64,000 nt of DNA from Klebsiella huaxiensis (GCF_003261575.2 NZ_CP036175.1:310001-374000); one strand, 5' to 3'. Counted from the first letter of the stretch, positions 34,478 through 43,340 are shown. Made by a program: numbers and translations. Notes: a model not told the origin generated them from the sequence alone.

Positions 34478-35752
34478 ATGAAACTGCAAATTACGCTTCT
34501 GACATCGGCGCTCATCCTGGCGCTGCCGGTTCTGGCGCAAGATGTCCCTCTGAATCAGGCGGCGGCGATGGCTAACGGCGTGACGCCAGCGGCTGCGAGT
34601 CCGGCATTCGACGCCCTGGAGAACCAAAGCCTGTCCCAACTACGTAACGCGCTGAAGGGCGATGCATCAACCCTCACTCGTGACCAGCTGGAGCACGCTA
34701 AACAGAATAAAACCCAGGCGGATAAAGCGTGGCTGAAGGGCAGCGGTTACGATTTCCAGGCTAAAGCCAACCAGCAGGCGGGTATCGAATTGCTCTCGGC
34801 GTTCAGCACGCTGCCGAAGGCGGTCATACAGCAAAACCTCGAAACCGTCACCGCGATTAACCGCGATGCTGTGCAGACCTCTCGCCACCAGGCGCTGGCA
34901 GATGCTGAGGGGATCAGCTATCTCTATTTTCTCAGCGATGCGATGGGGCCACGCCTTGGGAAAGCATTCCTTACCGCCTACGATAAAGGCGAGCTCGGCA
35001 AGGCAGCTGCGCTGATTAAAGCTTCTGAAGTGAGTACCAGCGCGGCGAAAAAGCACTTTAATAACCCGCGCCCGTTCCTGATTCAGGGGAACACCATCCA
35101 TCTGGTGCCGGACGATGTGGTGGTGAAGGATAACAAACCCTATACCGCAGACGGTGGCTCATTCCCGAGTGGACATACCAATACCGGCTATACCGATGCG
35201 CTGCTGATGGCGGAGATGATCCCCGAGCGCTTTGATGCGCTGGTAACCCGCGGCGCTCGCTATGGTTACTCGCGCATCGTGCTGGGCGTGCATTATCCGC
35301 TGGACGTGATGGGCTCGCGGATGGTGGCGCAGCGCAACGTCGCTCACTATCTGAATGATGCGAAGTATCGCGCGTTGTTCAATGAAGCTCGCGACCAACT
35401 GCGTACGGCGCTGGAGAAAGAGTGCGGTACGACGCTGGCGGAATGCGCGAAGGTGCCTGCGAAGGACGATCCCTATCGCGACCCGGCGATGCGTGAGTTT
35501 TATCGCTTCACCATGACCTACAGCCTGCCGCAGCAGAAGGGCGAAAAACAGGGTCTGAAGGTGCCGGAAGGGGCGGAAGTGTTGCTGGAAGCAGCATTGC
35601 CGAATCTGTCCGCCGCGCAGCGCCGGGCGTTGATGGTCAAAACGGCTCTGCCCGCAGGGTACCCGCTGTCGGGGGAGACCGGTGACCAGCAGTTCTGGCA
35701 GCGGTTGAATCTGCCTGCTGCGTATCAGATGGCGGCCAAAGTTCATCAATAA
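34478..35752 (+). CDS. Class A non-specific acid phosphatase (PAP2 superfamily)
   Basis: 424 residues. Signal peptide 1–20 (MKLQITLLTSALILALPVLA). The phosphatase signature is complete: KKHFNNPRP near residue 190, GSFPSGHTNTGY near 226, and SRIVLGVHYPLDV near 266, matching KX6RP, PSGH and SRX5HX3D. Periplasmic release of phosphate from organic monoesters is expected. It is much longer than PhoC/PhoN enzymes (about 250), with an extra 150-residue helical N-terminal region and a C-terminal extension. Not present here in E. coli. The start is supported by AAAGGGAAA 6 bases upstream. Confidence 0.88.
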   Translation: MKLQITLLTSALILALPVLAQDVPLNQAAAMANGVTPAAASPAFDALENQSLSQLRNALKGDASTLTRDQLEHAKQNKTQADKAWLKGSGYDFQAKANQQAGIELLSAFSTLPKAVIQQNLETVTAINRDAVQTSRHQALADAEGISYLYFLSDAMGPRLGKAFLTAYDKGELGKAAALIKASEVSTSAAKKHFNNPRPFLIQGNTIHLVPDDVVVKDNKPYTADGGSFPSGHTNTGYTDALLMAEMIPERFDALVTRGARYGYSRIVLGVHYPLDVMGSRMVAQRNVAHYLNDAKYRALFNEARDQLRTALEKECGTTLAECAKVPAKDDPYRDPAMREFYRFTMTYSLPQQKGEKQGLKVPEGAEVLLEAALPNLSAAQRRALMVKTALPAGYPLSGETGDQQFWQRLNLPAAYQMAAKVHQ

Positions 35753-35810
35753 TCACGGAAGGCCAGCGCCTTTCGTAGCCTGGTAGAGTACAGATCAGAT
35801 GGTTGTGAAT

Positions 35811-35898
35811 TCGTAGCCGGTCAGCGTAGCCGCACTGGGAAGATTGAATGATGCATTTTCCCGGAGGCGGTGCTGGCGCACCTGTCCGGGAAACCGCC
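35811..35898. repeat. REP/BIME pair
   Basis: GTAGCCGGTCAGCGTAGCCG and ATTTTCCCGGAGGCGGTG with GTCCGGGAAACCGCC form two opposite REP-like units between the convergent acid phosphatase and DUF1471 genes. Confidence 0.65.
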
Positions 35899-35917
35899 CG
35901 CACCGTCGCGATACCGA

Positions 35918-35939
35918 AAGCGGGTCCTGAGACCCGCTT
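35918..35939 (-). terminator. Hairpin after the DUF1471 gene
   Basis: AAGCGGGTC and GACCCGCTT form a perfect 9-bp stem with a 4-base loop, 6 bp past the minus-strand stop at 35946. The T tract is short (TTTC). Confidence 0.6.
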
Positions 35940-35945
35940 ACTGGC

Positions 35946-36215
35946 TTACTTGTAGACGTCCGCGTTCGCGTGAACCGTTTTCTCGTTCTTCTCGCCTGCA
36001 ATCACCACAAAATAAGTGCCGCCCATCTCATCCGCTTTTTTCGACAGATCGCGCTTCGCATCCATCGGAGAAGTCGTTTTTGAGGTGGTAATCGAACCGA
36101 CTTTGGTCAGATTCATTTTAGCGACTTCATCTTTTTGAATTTCCTTGGCAGCGAACGCGCCGAAGGACAGGGAACCAATCACCAGAGATGCAACAATTCC
36201 TGTAACAAGTTTCAT
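35946..36215 (-). CDS. DUF1471 (YdgH/BhsA/McbA) small periplasmic protein
   Basis: 89 residues with a signal peptide of about 22 (MKLVTGIVASLVIGSLSFGAFA). The mature part contains KVGSITTSKTTSPMDAKRDLSKKADEMGG and ends VHANADVYK, typical of this enterobacterial family, whose members (BhsA, McbA, YhcN) respond to stress and affect biofilm. A specific paralogue cannot be named. The ATG follows GGAGAGTAG. Monocistronic. Confidence 0.82.
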   Translation of the reverse strand: MKLVTGIVASLVIGSLSFGAFAAKEIQKDEVAKMNLTKVGSITTSKTTSPMDAKRDLSKKADEMGGTYFVVIAGEKNEKTVHANADVYK

Positions 36216-36326
36216 AGCCTCTACTCTCCATTAGGTTGTTGTTTTTAGGTCGCGAAGGCAACATGAAATAGTCAACCGCCGCAACAACCTAAGTATTGTC
36301 GGGCCCCGCGTTTTTACCATGTCCTG

Positions 36327-37109
36327 CTAAAAATATTTACTGGCCTGGGCTTTTAGCGCTATCAGAGGTGCGCAAAATTCCTGCGGATGAGAGATAAACG
36401 GCGCGTGGGCGGCTTTATCGAAGATGATGGATTGGCTCTGTGGCCACAGCGCGTCGAGCACCGGCACGATTTTTCGCGGCACCAGACCATCCAGCCGACC
36501 GTACAGACGTAAAAACGGCATCGTCAGCGCCGCCAGCGGCTGGCGTAAATCGGCGGTTTTGAGGATCTCCAGTCCGCCGTTTAGCACCTCCGGCGCAGGC
36601 ATCGGCAGCGACAGCACTGCCTTCTTCAGTGCTTTGGCATCCTGGCGGGCGCTCTCGGTTCCCATAGTTTGCAGCGCCAGAAAACGCTCCACGGTGCGCT
36701 GAAAATCTTCACTCAGTTGCTGTTGAAAACCGCTCAGCACCTCGGGTTTGATTCCCGGCCAGCTATCGTGAGCACTAAAACAGGGAGAAGAGGCGACGGT
36801 GACCAGCGCCTGCACGCGGTTGGGGTGAGTTAACGCAACCTGACTTGCCACCAGCCCGCCGAGGCTCCAGCCCAGCCAGATAGCGCGCTCTGGCGCTTTG
36901 GCTAGCACCTGCTGCGCCATCTCCTGGAGCGATAGGGCACCAAATCCGCTGCTGCGGCCATAGCCCGGAAGGTCGACGAGGTGCTGCGTGAAATGCGAGG
37001 TTAGTTCCGGCGTGATGCAATCCCACACTTGCGCATTCAGCCCCCATCCGTGCAGCAGCACAAGATGACAATTTCCTTCGCCCGTGGTTTGCCACCAGAT
37101 CTCTTTCAT
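36327..37109 (-). CDS. bioH: Pimeloyl-[ACP] methyl ester carboxylesterase
   Basis: Removes the methyl group that masks pimeloyl-ACP, allowing biotin ring assembly by BioF. Alpha/beta hydrolase of 260 residues (E. coli BioH 256). Nucleophile Ser82 in GWSLGG, Asp and His of the triad in GRLDGLVP and AAHAPFISHP, and the oxyanion HGWG at residue 20 are present. Divergent from gntX, as in E. coli, with which it shares a 37-bp intergenic region. Confidence 0.95.
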   Translation of the reverse strand: MKEIWWQTTGEGNCHLVLLHGWGLNAQVWDCITPELTSHFTQHLVDLPGYGRSSGFGALSLQEMAQQVLAKAPERAIWLGWSLGGLVASQVALTHPNRVQALVTVASSPCFSAHDSWPGIKPEVLSGFQQQLSEDFQRTVERFLALQTMGTESARQDAKALKKAVLSLPMPAPEVLNGGLEILKTADLRQPLAALTMPFLRLYGRLDGLVPRKIVPVLDALWPQSQSIIFDKAAHAPFISHPQEFCAPLIALKAQASKYF

Positions 37110-37146
37110 CGGTTACTGTTCTCTTTCCATCAAGATAAGGGGAAAT

Positions 37147-37821
37147 ATGCTAACAGCACACAGCTTATGCTGGCTATGCCAAATGCCGCTGGCCATCGCC
37201 CGCTGGGGGATCTGCTCGCGATGCGCTGCATCGTTGATGGCGTCTGAGCCGCTCTGTCCTCAGTGTGGGCTACCTGCTCAGGCAGGCCTGCTGCCGTGCG
37301 GGCGCTGCCTGCAAAAACCACCGCCGTGGCAGCGGCTGGTTGCGGTGAATGATTATCGGCCGCCGCTGAGCGGCATGATTCACCAGTTAAAATTCAACAA
37401 ACGACCAGAGCTGGCTCCGGCGCTGGCGCGTCTTCTGCTGTTGCGTATTCATCAGAGCAGGGGGCTTCCCAAACCAGATAGAATTATCAGCGTGCCGCTC
37501 TGGCAGCGTCGCCAGTGGAAGCGGGGTTTTAATCAGAGCGATCTGCTGTGCCGCCCGCTGGCGCACTGGATGGGCTGCGCTTGGCGTAGCGATGCGCTCA
37601 CCCGTCAGCGTCGTACCGCCACCCAGCATCAGCTCAGCGCCAGATTGCGCAAACAGAACCTGAAAAACGCCTTTCAGCTTGAATTGTCGGTGCGGGGTCA
37701 CCATATCGCCATTGTGGATGATGTCGTCACAACCGGAAGCACCGTCGCCGAGATATCCCGCCTGCTTTTGCGAAACGGCGCCGCGACGGTTCAGGTATGG
37801 TGTATATGCCGTACCTTGTAG
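37147..37821 (+). CDS. gntX: ComF-family phosphoribosyltransferase-like protein GntX
   Basis: 224 residues from the ATG at 37147, preceded by AAGGGGA (E. coli GntX 227). The N-terminal half carries paired cysteines (CWLC, CSRC, CPQCG, CGRC) of a zinc ribbon; the C-terminal half has the PRTase motif IAIVDDVVTTGSTVAE near residue 192. ComF proteins support DNA uptake in other bacteria and E. coli relatives use extracellular DNA as food; a gluconate role is not supported by its domains. Upstream start at 37084 would overlap bioH. Followed after 58 bp by nfuA. Confidence 0.92.
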   Translation: MLTAHSLCWLCQMPLAIARWGICSRCAASLMASEPLCPQCGLPAQAGLLPCGRCLQKPPPWQRLVAVNDYRPPLSGMIHQLKFNKRPELAPALARLLLLRIHQSRGLPKPDRIISVPLWQRRQWKRGFNQSDLLCRPLAHWMGCAWRSDALTRQRRTATQHQLSARLRKQNLKNAFQLELSVRGHHIAIVDDVVTTGSTVAEISRLLLRNGAATVQVWCICRTL

Positions 37822-37879
37822 ACCCCTGCTGATGGGCGTATTATAACCAAGTAAAATAGTCAACTATTAGGCCAACGCT

Positions 37880-38455
37880 ATGATCCGTATTTCCGATGCT
37901 GCACAAGCGCACTTTGCCAAACTGCTGGTAAATCAGGAAGAAGGGACACAAATTCGCGTATTTGTGATTAATCCCGGTACCCCAAACGCTGAGTGCGGCG
38001 TTTCCTACTGCCCACCGGATGCGGTGGAAGACACCGATACTGCGCTGAAGTTTGAGCAACTGACCGCTTATGTCGATGAACTTAGCGCGCCGTACCTGGA
38101 AGACGCTGAAATCGATTTTGTTACCGACCAGCTAGGCTCTCAGCTGACGCTGAAAGCGCCAAACGCCAAGATGCGCAAGGTTTCTGATGATGCCCCGCTG
38201 ATGGAGCGCGTCGAATATCTGCTGCAATCGCAGATTAACCCGCAGCTGGCCGGTCACGGCGGGCGCGTCACGCTGATGGAAATCACCGACGATGGTCTGG
38301 CTATCCTGCAATTCGGCGGCGGCTGTAACGGCTGTTCGATGGTCGATGTAACCCTGAAAGAAGGGATCGAGAAGCAGATGCTGAACGAATTCCCGGAACT
38401 GAAAGGCGTACGCGATCTGACCGAACATCAGCGCGGCGAGCACTCCTACTATTGA
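37880..38455 (+). CDS. nfuA: Fe–S carrier protein NfuA
   Basis: Assembles and delivers [4Fe–4S] clusters, especially under iron limitation or oxidative stress. 191 residues as in E. coli. The N-terminal degenerate A-type domain lacks its cysteines as expected; the C-terminal Nfu domain has the cluster CxxC in GGGCNGCSMVD near residue 149. Ends ERGEHSYY-like. Regulated by IscR in E. coli; no site is assigned here. Confidence 0.96.
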   Translation: MIRISDAAQAHFAKLLVNQEEGTQIRVFVINPGTPNAECGVSYCPPDAVEDTDTALKFEQLTAYVDELSAPYLEDAEIDFVTDQLGSQLTLKAPNAKMRKVSDDAPLMERVEYLLQSQINPQLAGHGGRVTLMEITDDGLAILQFGGGCNGCSMVDVTLKEGIEKQMLNEFPELKGVRDLTEHQRGEHSYY

Positions 38456-38524
38456 TTCCCCCGCCCGGCAGTATTTGCGCTGTCGGGCTACTCTCCTCAG
38501 TTACCGCACAACATTCCCCGCTAA

Positions 38525-38728
38525 GAGCCTATCTCATTAGGGCTATTTTGCTTGCCATTTTGAACCTGGGCAGTGCTCAGACAAAACTCACTGAGTTTTG
38601 AACGCCCTCAGGGCGGCCCGAAGGGTGAGCGTAGCGAATAATCCTCACGTACTACGTGTACGCTCCGGCTCTTCCGCGCTGGCCGTGTTCAAACTGTCTG
38701 CGCCAATAACGCCTACTGGGATAGGCTC
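38525..38728. mobile_element. MITE-like element with terminal inverted repeats
   Basis: A 204-bp segment begins GAGCCTATCTCATTAGG and ends CCTACTGGGATAGGCTC, which are imperfect reverse complements (15 of 17). It is flanked by TAA on both sides (38522–38524, 38729–38731), a possible target duplication. The interior also folds on itself: CAAAACTCACTGAGTTTTG near 38582 and TACTACGTGTACG near 38648. It has no coding capacity. It resembles short non-autonomous repeats scattered in Klebsiella and Enterobacter genomes. Confidence 0.7.
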
Positions 38729-38815
38729 TAAGCAACCCGGCAAAAACCCGGGAAAGAGTATGACTTAAGTCTCATATTTGAAATTTTCACTGCCCAGGTG
38801 ATTCTCAAACTCACC

Positions 38816-38831
38816 ATGTTACCCGTATCAT
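38816..38831. promoter_or_regulatory. Upstream GntR operator of gntT
   Basis: ATGTTACCCGTATCAT fits the enterobacterial GntR/IdnR box (ATGTTACCnGTAACAT-like). It lies 144 bp before a second copy; in E. coli gntT two GntR sites a similar distance apart act together, probably by looping. Confidence 0.6.
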
Positions 38832-38959
38832 TCATTTCAGGCGCCACAGATTAAAAAATAGCCGGCTATCCTTTCTCTGGGTAAGGATAAAGCTAGCATT
38901 TACGGCGTAGGACATTTTTTGTTCCAATCGGAACGGATGAAGTCAATGTTGAAACTATG

Positions 38960-38975
38960 ACGTTACCCATAACAA
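38960..38975. promoter_or_regulatory. Downstream GntR operator of gntT
   Basis: ACGTTACCCATAACAA, 19 bp before the gntT start, matches the same box (GTTACCC core, AAC right arm). It probably overlaps the start of transcription. Confidence 0.6.
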
Positions 38976-38993
38976 ATTAAGGCCAGGTAAATC

Positions 38994-40310
38994 ATGCCAT
39001 TAGTCATCGTTGCTATCGGGGTTGCCCTGTTATTGTTGCTGATGATCCGTTTCAAAATGAACGGTTTTATCGCTCTGGTTCTGGTGGCGCTTGCCGTCGG
39101 GCTCATGCAGGGCATGCCTCTGGATAAAGTTATCGTCTCCATCAAGAACGGCGTTGGGGGAACCCTCGGCAGCCTCGCGCTGATCATGGGCTTCGGCGCT
39201 ATGCTCGGTAAAATGCTGGCGGACTGCGGCGGTGCGCAGCGTATCGCCACCACGCTAATTGACAAATTTGGTAAACAACACATCCAATGGGCAGTCGTGC
39301 TGACCGGTTTTACCGTCGGCTTCGCGCTGTTCTATGAAGTGGGTTTCGTGTTGATGCTGCCGCTGGTCTTTACCATCGCTGCGTCCGCCCGCATCCCGCT
39401 GCTATACGTCGGCGTGCCGATGGCGGCCGCGCTTTCCGTTACCCACGGCTTCCTGCCTCCGCACCCGGGTCCGACGGCGATTGCCACCATTTTCCATGCC
39501 GATATGGGTAAAACCCTGCTGTTCGGTACGATTCTGGCGATCCCGACAGTGATTCTGGCCGGTCCGGTTTACGCACGTTTCCTGAAAGGCATCGATAAAC
39601 CGATTCCGGAAGGCCTGCATAACCCGAAAACATTCACTGAAGAAGAGATGCCGGGCTTTGGCGTCAGCGTCTGGACTTCTCTGGTGCCGGTTATTCTGAT
39701 GGCGATGCGTGCGGTAGCCGAGATGGTGCTGCCGAAAGGTCATGCTTTCCTGCCGGTTGCTGAGTTCTTTGGCGACCCGGTGATGGCAACGCTGATTGCG
39801 GTGCTGATCGCGCTGTTCACCTTTGGCCTCAACCGTGGCCGCTCGATGGACCAGATCAACGAAACGCTGACTTCTTCCATCAAAATTATTGCCATGATGC
39901 TGCTGATCATCGGTGGCGGTGGCGCCTTCAAACAGGTGCTGGTCGATAGTGGGATGGACAAATACATCGCCTCTATCATGCATGAATCCAATATGTCTCC
40001 GCTGTTTATGGCCTGGTCGATTGCTGCGGTACTGCGTATTGCGCTGGGTTCGGCGACCGTTGCAGCTATTACCGCAGGCGGGATTGCTGCACCGTTGATC
40101 GCGACTACCGGCGTGAGCCCTGAACTGATGGTTATCGCCGTTGGTTCCGGTAGCGTTATCTTCTCTCACGTCAACGATCCGGGCTTCTGGCTGTTTAAAG
40201 AGTACTTCAACCTGACTATCGGCGAGACCATCAGGTCGTGGTCGGTGCTGGAAACCATTATCTCCGTGTGCGGTCTGATTGGCTGCTTGCTGTTGGGGAT
40301 GGTGGTGTAA
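38994..40310 (+). CDS. gntT: High-affinity gluconate:H+ symporter GntT
   Basis: 438 residues, the same as E. coli GntT. A GntP-family carrier with hydrophobic segments throughout and the family blocks GFALFYEVGFVLMLPLV, HGFLPPHPGPTAIA, and GSATVAAITAGGIAAP. Imports gluconate into the Entner–Doudoroff route. Two GntR-type operators lie upstream and a strong terminator downstream. In E. coli it follows nfuA directly as here, but malQ would be next instead of prlC. Confidence 0.95.
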   Translation: MPLVIVAIGVALLLLLMIRFKMNGFIALVLVALAVGLMQGMPLDKVIVSIKNGVGGTLGSLALIMGFGAMLGKMLADCGGAQRIATTLIDKFGKQHIQWAVVLTGFTVGFALFYEVGFVLMLPLVFTIAASARIPLLYVGVPMAAALSVTHGFLPPHPGPTAIATIFHADMGKTLLFGTILAIPTVILAGPVYARFLKGIDKPIPEGLHNPKTFTEEEMPGFGVSVWTSLVPVILMAMRAVAEMVLPKGHAFLPVAEFFGDPVMATLIAVLIALFTFGLNRGRSMDQINETLTSSIKIIAMMLLIIGGGGAFKQVLVDSGMDKYIASIMHESNMSPLFMAWSIAAVLRIALGSATVAAITAGGIAAPLIATTGVSPELMVIAVGSGSVIFSHVNDPGFWLFKEYFNLTIGETIRSWSVLETIISVCGLIGCLLLGMVV

Positions 40311-40332
40311 GCAGAGCGTCAGTATAAAACGG

Positions 40333-40365
40333 GCCGGGTAGCAGCGATGCTGACCCGGCTTTTTT
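40333..40365 (+). terminator. Rho-independent terminator after gntT
   Basis: GCCGGGT and ACCCGGC close a stem that continues through AGCA/TGCT, followed by TTTTTT. Confidence 0.9.
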
Positions 40366-40429
40366 ATGCGCAATAACCACAGAGGCCAGGCTTATCGCAG
40401 TAATACCCGGTTCTGCACCGTGCCTGACA

Positions 40430-40458
40430 TTGAAATTCACCCAACTATCCCCCATTCT
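40430..40458 (+). promoter_or_regulatory. Sigma-32 heat-shock promoter of prlC
   Basis: TTGAAA (40430–40435), a 14-base spacer and CCCCATTCT (40450–40458) closely match the RpoH consensus CTTGAAA–N13-15–CCCCATnT. E. coli prlC is a known heat-shock gene. The site lies about 60 bp before the ATG. Confidence 0.75.
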
Positions 40459-40519
40459 AGATCTCATGCTAAAGCGCCGGACGCGCGCTTCATTTACCCT
40501 CTTCAACAGGACTGCGCAT

Positions 40520-42562
40520 ATGACCAATCCATTACTGACGCCTTTTTTATTGCCCCCTTTCTCTGCTATCCAACCTGAACATGTCGTCCCCGCGGTCACC
40601 AAAGCGCTGGATGATTGCCGGGCGGCGGTAGAGAGCGCGGTGGCGCAAGGGGCGCCGTACACCTGGGAAAATCTTTGCCAGCCGCTGGCAGAAGTGGATG
40701 ACGTGCTGGGGCGTATTTTTTCGCCGGTCAGCCATCTGAACTCGGTTAAAAACAGCCCGGAACTGCGCGAAGCCTACGAACAAACCCTGCCGCTGCTCTC
40801 TGAGTACAGCACTTGGGTTGGGCAACATGAAGGTCTGTATAAAGCGTACCGCGACCTGCGCGACGGCGACCATTACGCCACTCTGAATACCGCGCAGAAA
40901 AAAGCGGTGGATAACGCGCTGCGTGATTTTGAACTTTCTGGTATTGGCCTGGCGAAAGAGCAGCAGAAACGCTATGGCGAAATCGCCGCTCGCCTGTCCG
41001 AGCTGGGCAACCAGTACAGCAACAACGTGCTCGATGCCACTATGGGTTGGACGAAGCTGGTGACCGATGAAGTCGAACTTTCCGGGATGCCGGAAAGCGC
41101 GCTGGCTGCCGCCAAAGCGCAGGCTGAAGCCAAGGAGCAGGAAGGCTATCTGCTAACTCTGGATATCCCGAGCTATCTTCCGGTGATGACTTATTGCGAC
41201 AACGGGCGGCTTCGTGAAGAGCTGTATCGCGCTTACTCCACCCGCGCTTCTGACCAGGGGCCAAACGCCGGGAAGTGGGACAACAGCCCGGTGATGGCGG
41301 AAATTCTTGCCCTGCGCCATGAGCTGGCGCAGCTACTGGGCTTCGACAGCTATGCCGACAAGTCTCTGGCTACCAAAATGGCCGAGAACCCACAGCAGGT
41401 GCTCGACTTCCTGACCGATCTGGCCAAACGTGCCCGTCCCCAGGGTGAGAAAGAGCTGGCCCAGCTGCGAGCCTTCGCCAAAGCCGAATTTGGCGTTGAT
41501 GAACTGCAGCCGTGGGATATCGCGTACTACAGCGAAAAACAGAAACAGCATCTGTACAGCATCAGCGACGAACAGCTGCGCCCGTACTTCCCGGAAAACA
41601 AAGCCGTTAACGGCCTGTTCGAAGTCGTTCAACGTATTTATGGTATTACCGCCAAAGAGCGTACCGATGTTGACGTCTGGCATCCGGAAGTGCGTTTCTT
41701 CGAGCTGTATGACGAAAACAATGAACTGCGTGGCAGCTTCTACCTCGATCTCTACGCTCGCGAACATAAGCGCGGCGGGGCATGGATGGACGACTGCGTC
41801 GGCCAGATGCGCAAACTCGATGGTTCGCTGCAAAAACCGGTCGCTTATCTGACCTGTAACTTTAACCGTCCGGTCAGCGGCAAACCGGCGCTGTTCACTC
41901 ATGATGAAGTGATCACTCTGTTCCACGAGTTTGGTCATGGCCTGCATCATATGCTGACCCGTATCGATACCGCCGGGGTTTCCGGCATCAGCGGGGTGCC
42001 GTGGGATGCGGTCGAACTGCCGAGCCAGTTTATGGAAAACTGGTGCTGGGAGCCGGACGCTCTGGCGTTTATCTCCGGTCACTATGAAACCGGCGAGCCG
42101 CTGCCAAAAGAACTGCTGGAGAAAATGCTGGCGGCGAAAAACTACCAGGCGGCGATGTTTATCCTGCGCCAGCTGGAGTTCGGACTGTTCGACTTCCGCC
42201 TGCATGCGGAGTTCCAGCCAGAGCAGGGGGCTAAAATCCTCGAAACGCTGGCGGAAATTAAAAAGCAGGTTGCGCTGATCCCTGGACCGTCATGGGGCCG
42301 CTTCCCGCATGCTTTCAGCCATATTTTTGCCGGTGGCTATGCGGCGGGCTACTACAGCTATCTGTGGGCCGATGTGCTGGCGGCGGACGCCTTCTCGCGC
42401 TTCGAAGAGGAGGGGATCTTCAACCGCGAAACCGGTCAGTCGTTCCTCGACAACATCCTGACTCGCGGTGGTTCTGAAGAGCCGATGACGCTGTTCAAAC
42501 GCTTCCGTGGTCGCGAACCGCAGCTGGACGCGATGCTTGAGCATTACGGAATCAAAGGCTGA
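40520..42562 (+). CDS. prlC: Oligopeptidase A
   Basis: Cytoplasmic M3-family zinc metallopeptidase degrading signal peptides and oligopeptides. 680 residues from the ATG at 40520 (MTNPLLTPFLLPPF), as in E. coli; the ORF can be extended to 40430 but that covers the heat-shock promoter. The zinc motif LFHEFGHGLHHML is near residue 470, with the third ligand in the downstream VELPSQFMENW block. The following rsmJ gene starts 4 bp after its stop, so both should respond to heat shock. Confidence 0.97.
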   Translation: MTNPLLTPFLLPPFSAIQPEHVVPAVTKALDDCRAAVESAVAQGAPYTWENLCQPLAEVDDVLGRIFSPVSHLNSVKNSPELREAYEQTLPLLSEYSTWVGQHEGLYKAYRDLRDGDHYATLNTAQKKAVDNALRDFELSGIGLAKEQQKRYGEIAARLSELGNQYSNNVLDATMGWTKLVTDEVELSGMPESALAAAKAQAEAKEQEGYLLTLDIPSYLPVMTYCDNGRLREELYRAYSTRASDQGPNAGKWDNSPVMAEILALRHELAQLLGFDSYADKSLATKMAENPQQVLDFLTDLAKRARPQGEKELAQLRAFAKAEFGVDELQPWDIAYYSEKQKQHLYSISDEQLRPYFPENKAVNGLFEVVQRIYGITAKERTDVDVWHPEVRFFELYDENNELRGSFYLDLYAREHKRGGAWMDDCVGQMRKLDGSLQKPVAYLTCNFNRPVSGKPALFTHDEVITLFHEFGHGLHHMLTRIDTAGVSGISGVPWDAVELPSQFMENWCWEPDALAFISGHYETGEPLPKELLEKMLAAKNYQAAMFILRQLEFGLFDFRLHAEFQPEQGAKILETLAEIKKQVALIPGPSWGRFPHAFSHIFAGGYAAGYYSYLWADVLAADAFSRFEEEGIFNRETGQSFLDNILTRGGSEEPMTLFKRFRGREPQLDAMLEHYGIKG

Positions 42563-42566
42563 TTGA

Positions 42567-43331
42567 GTGAAAATCTGCTTAATTGATGAAACGGGCGCCG
42601 GAGACGGCGCCTTATCTGTTCTTGCTGCCCGCTGGGGGCTGGAACACGATGAAGACAACCTGATGGCGCTGGTGATGACGTCGGAGCATCTGGAACTGCG
42701 CAAGCGCGATGAGCCGAAGCTTGGTGGTATCTTCGTCGATTTTGTCGGCGGGGCGATGGCTCATCGACGCAAGTTTGGCGGCGGCCGCGGCGAGGCGGTG
42801 GCAAAAGCGGTTGGTATTAAGGGTGATTACCTGCCGGATGTGGTCGATGCGACTGCCGGACTGGGACGCGATGCGTTCGTCCTCGCCTCTGTGGGTTGCC
42901 ATGTGCGGATGCTGGAACGCAATCCGGTGGTTGCCGCGCTGCTCGACGATGGCCTGACGCGCGGCTATGCCGATGCGGAAATCGGTCCATGGTTGCAGGA
43001 GCGGCTACAGCTAATTCACGCCTCCAGCCTGATGGCGCTGACCGATATTACTCCGCGTCCGCAGGTGGTTTACCTCGACCCGATGTTCCCACATAAGCAG
43101 AAAAGTGCATTGGTGAAGAAAGAGATGCGGGTGTTTCAGTCGCTGGTGGGGCCGGATTTAGACGCTGATGGCCTGCTGGAACCTGCTCGTCTGTTGGCGA
43201 CCAAACGCGTGGTGGTCAAACGACCGGACTATGCGCCGCCGCTGGCGGATGTGGCGACGCCGAACGCGGTGGTCACCAAAGGCCACCGGTTTGATATTTA
43301 CGCCGGAACGGCGATTGAGCAACAAGGATAA
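42567..43331 (+). CDS. rsmJ: 16S rRNA m2G1516 methyltransferase
   Basis: 254 residues from a GTG start at 42567, giving MKICLIDETGAGDGALSV as in E. coli RsmJ (also GTG, 250 residues). SAM-binding motif VVDATAGLGRDAFVLAS near residue 92 and catalytic-region YLDPMFPHKQKSALVKKEM are present. Co-transcribed with prlC (4-bp gap). It is followed directly by the tandem repeat array, then by genes absent at this place in E. coli. Confidence 0.95.
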   Translation: MKICLIDETGAGDGALSVLAARWGLEHDEDNLMALVMTSEHLELRKRDEPKLGGIFVDFVGGAMAHRRKFGGGRGEAVAKAVGIKGDYLPDVVDATAGLGRDAFVLASVGCHVRMLERNPVVAALLDDGLTRGYADAEIGPWLQERLQLIHASSLMALTDITPRPQVVYLDPMFPHKQKSALVKKEMRVFQSLVGPDLDADGLLEPARLLATKRVVVKRPDYAPPLADVATPNAVVTKGHRFDIYAGTAIEQQG

Positions 43332-43340
43332 ATCTTACAA

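Noticed and set aside
39402..40373. 323-residue minus-strand ORF opposite gntT
   Set aside because: Histidine/arginine-rich shadow of a membrane transporter gene, and it begins inside the gntT terminator region.
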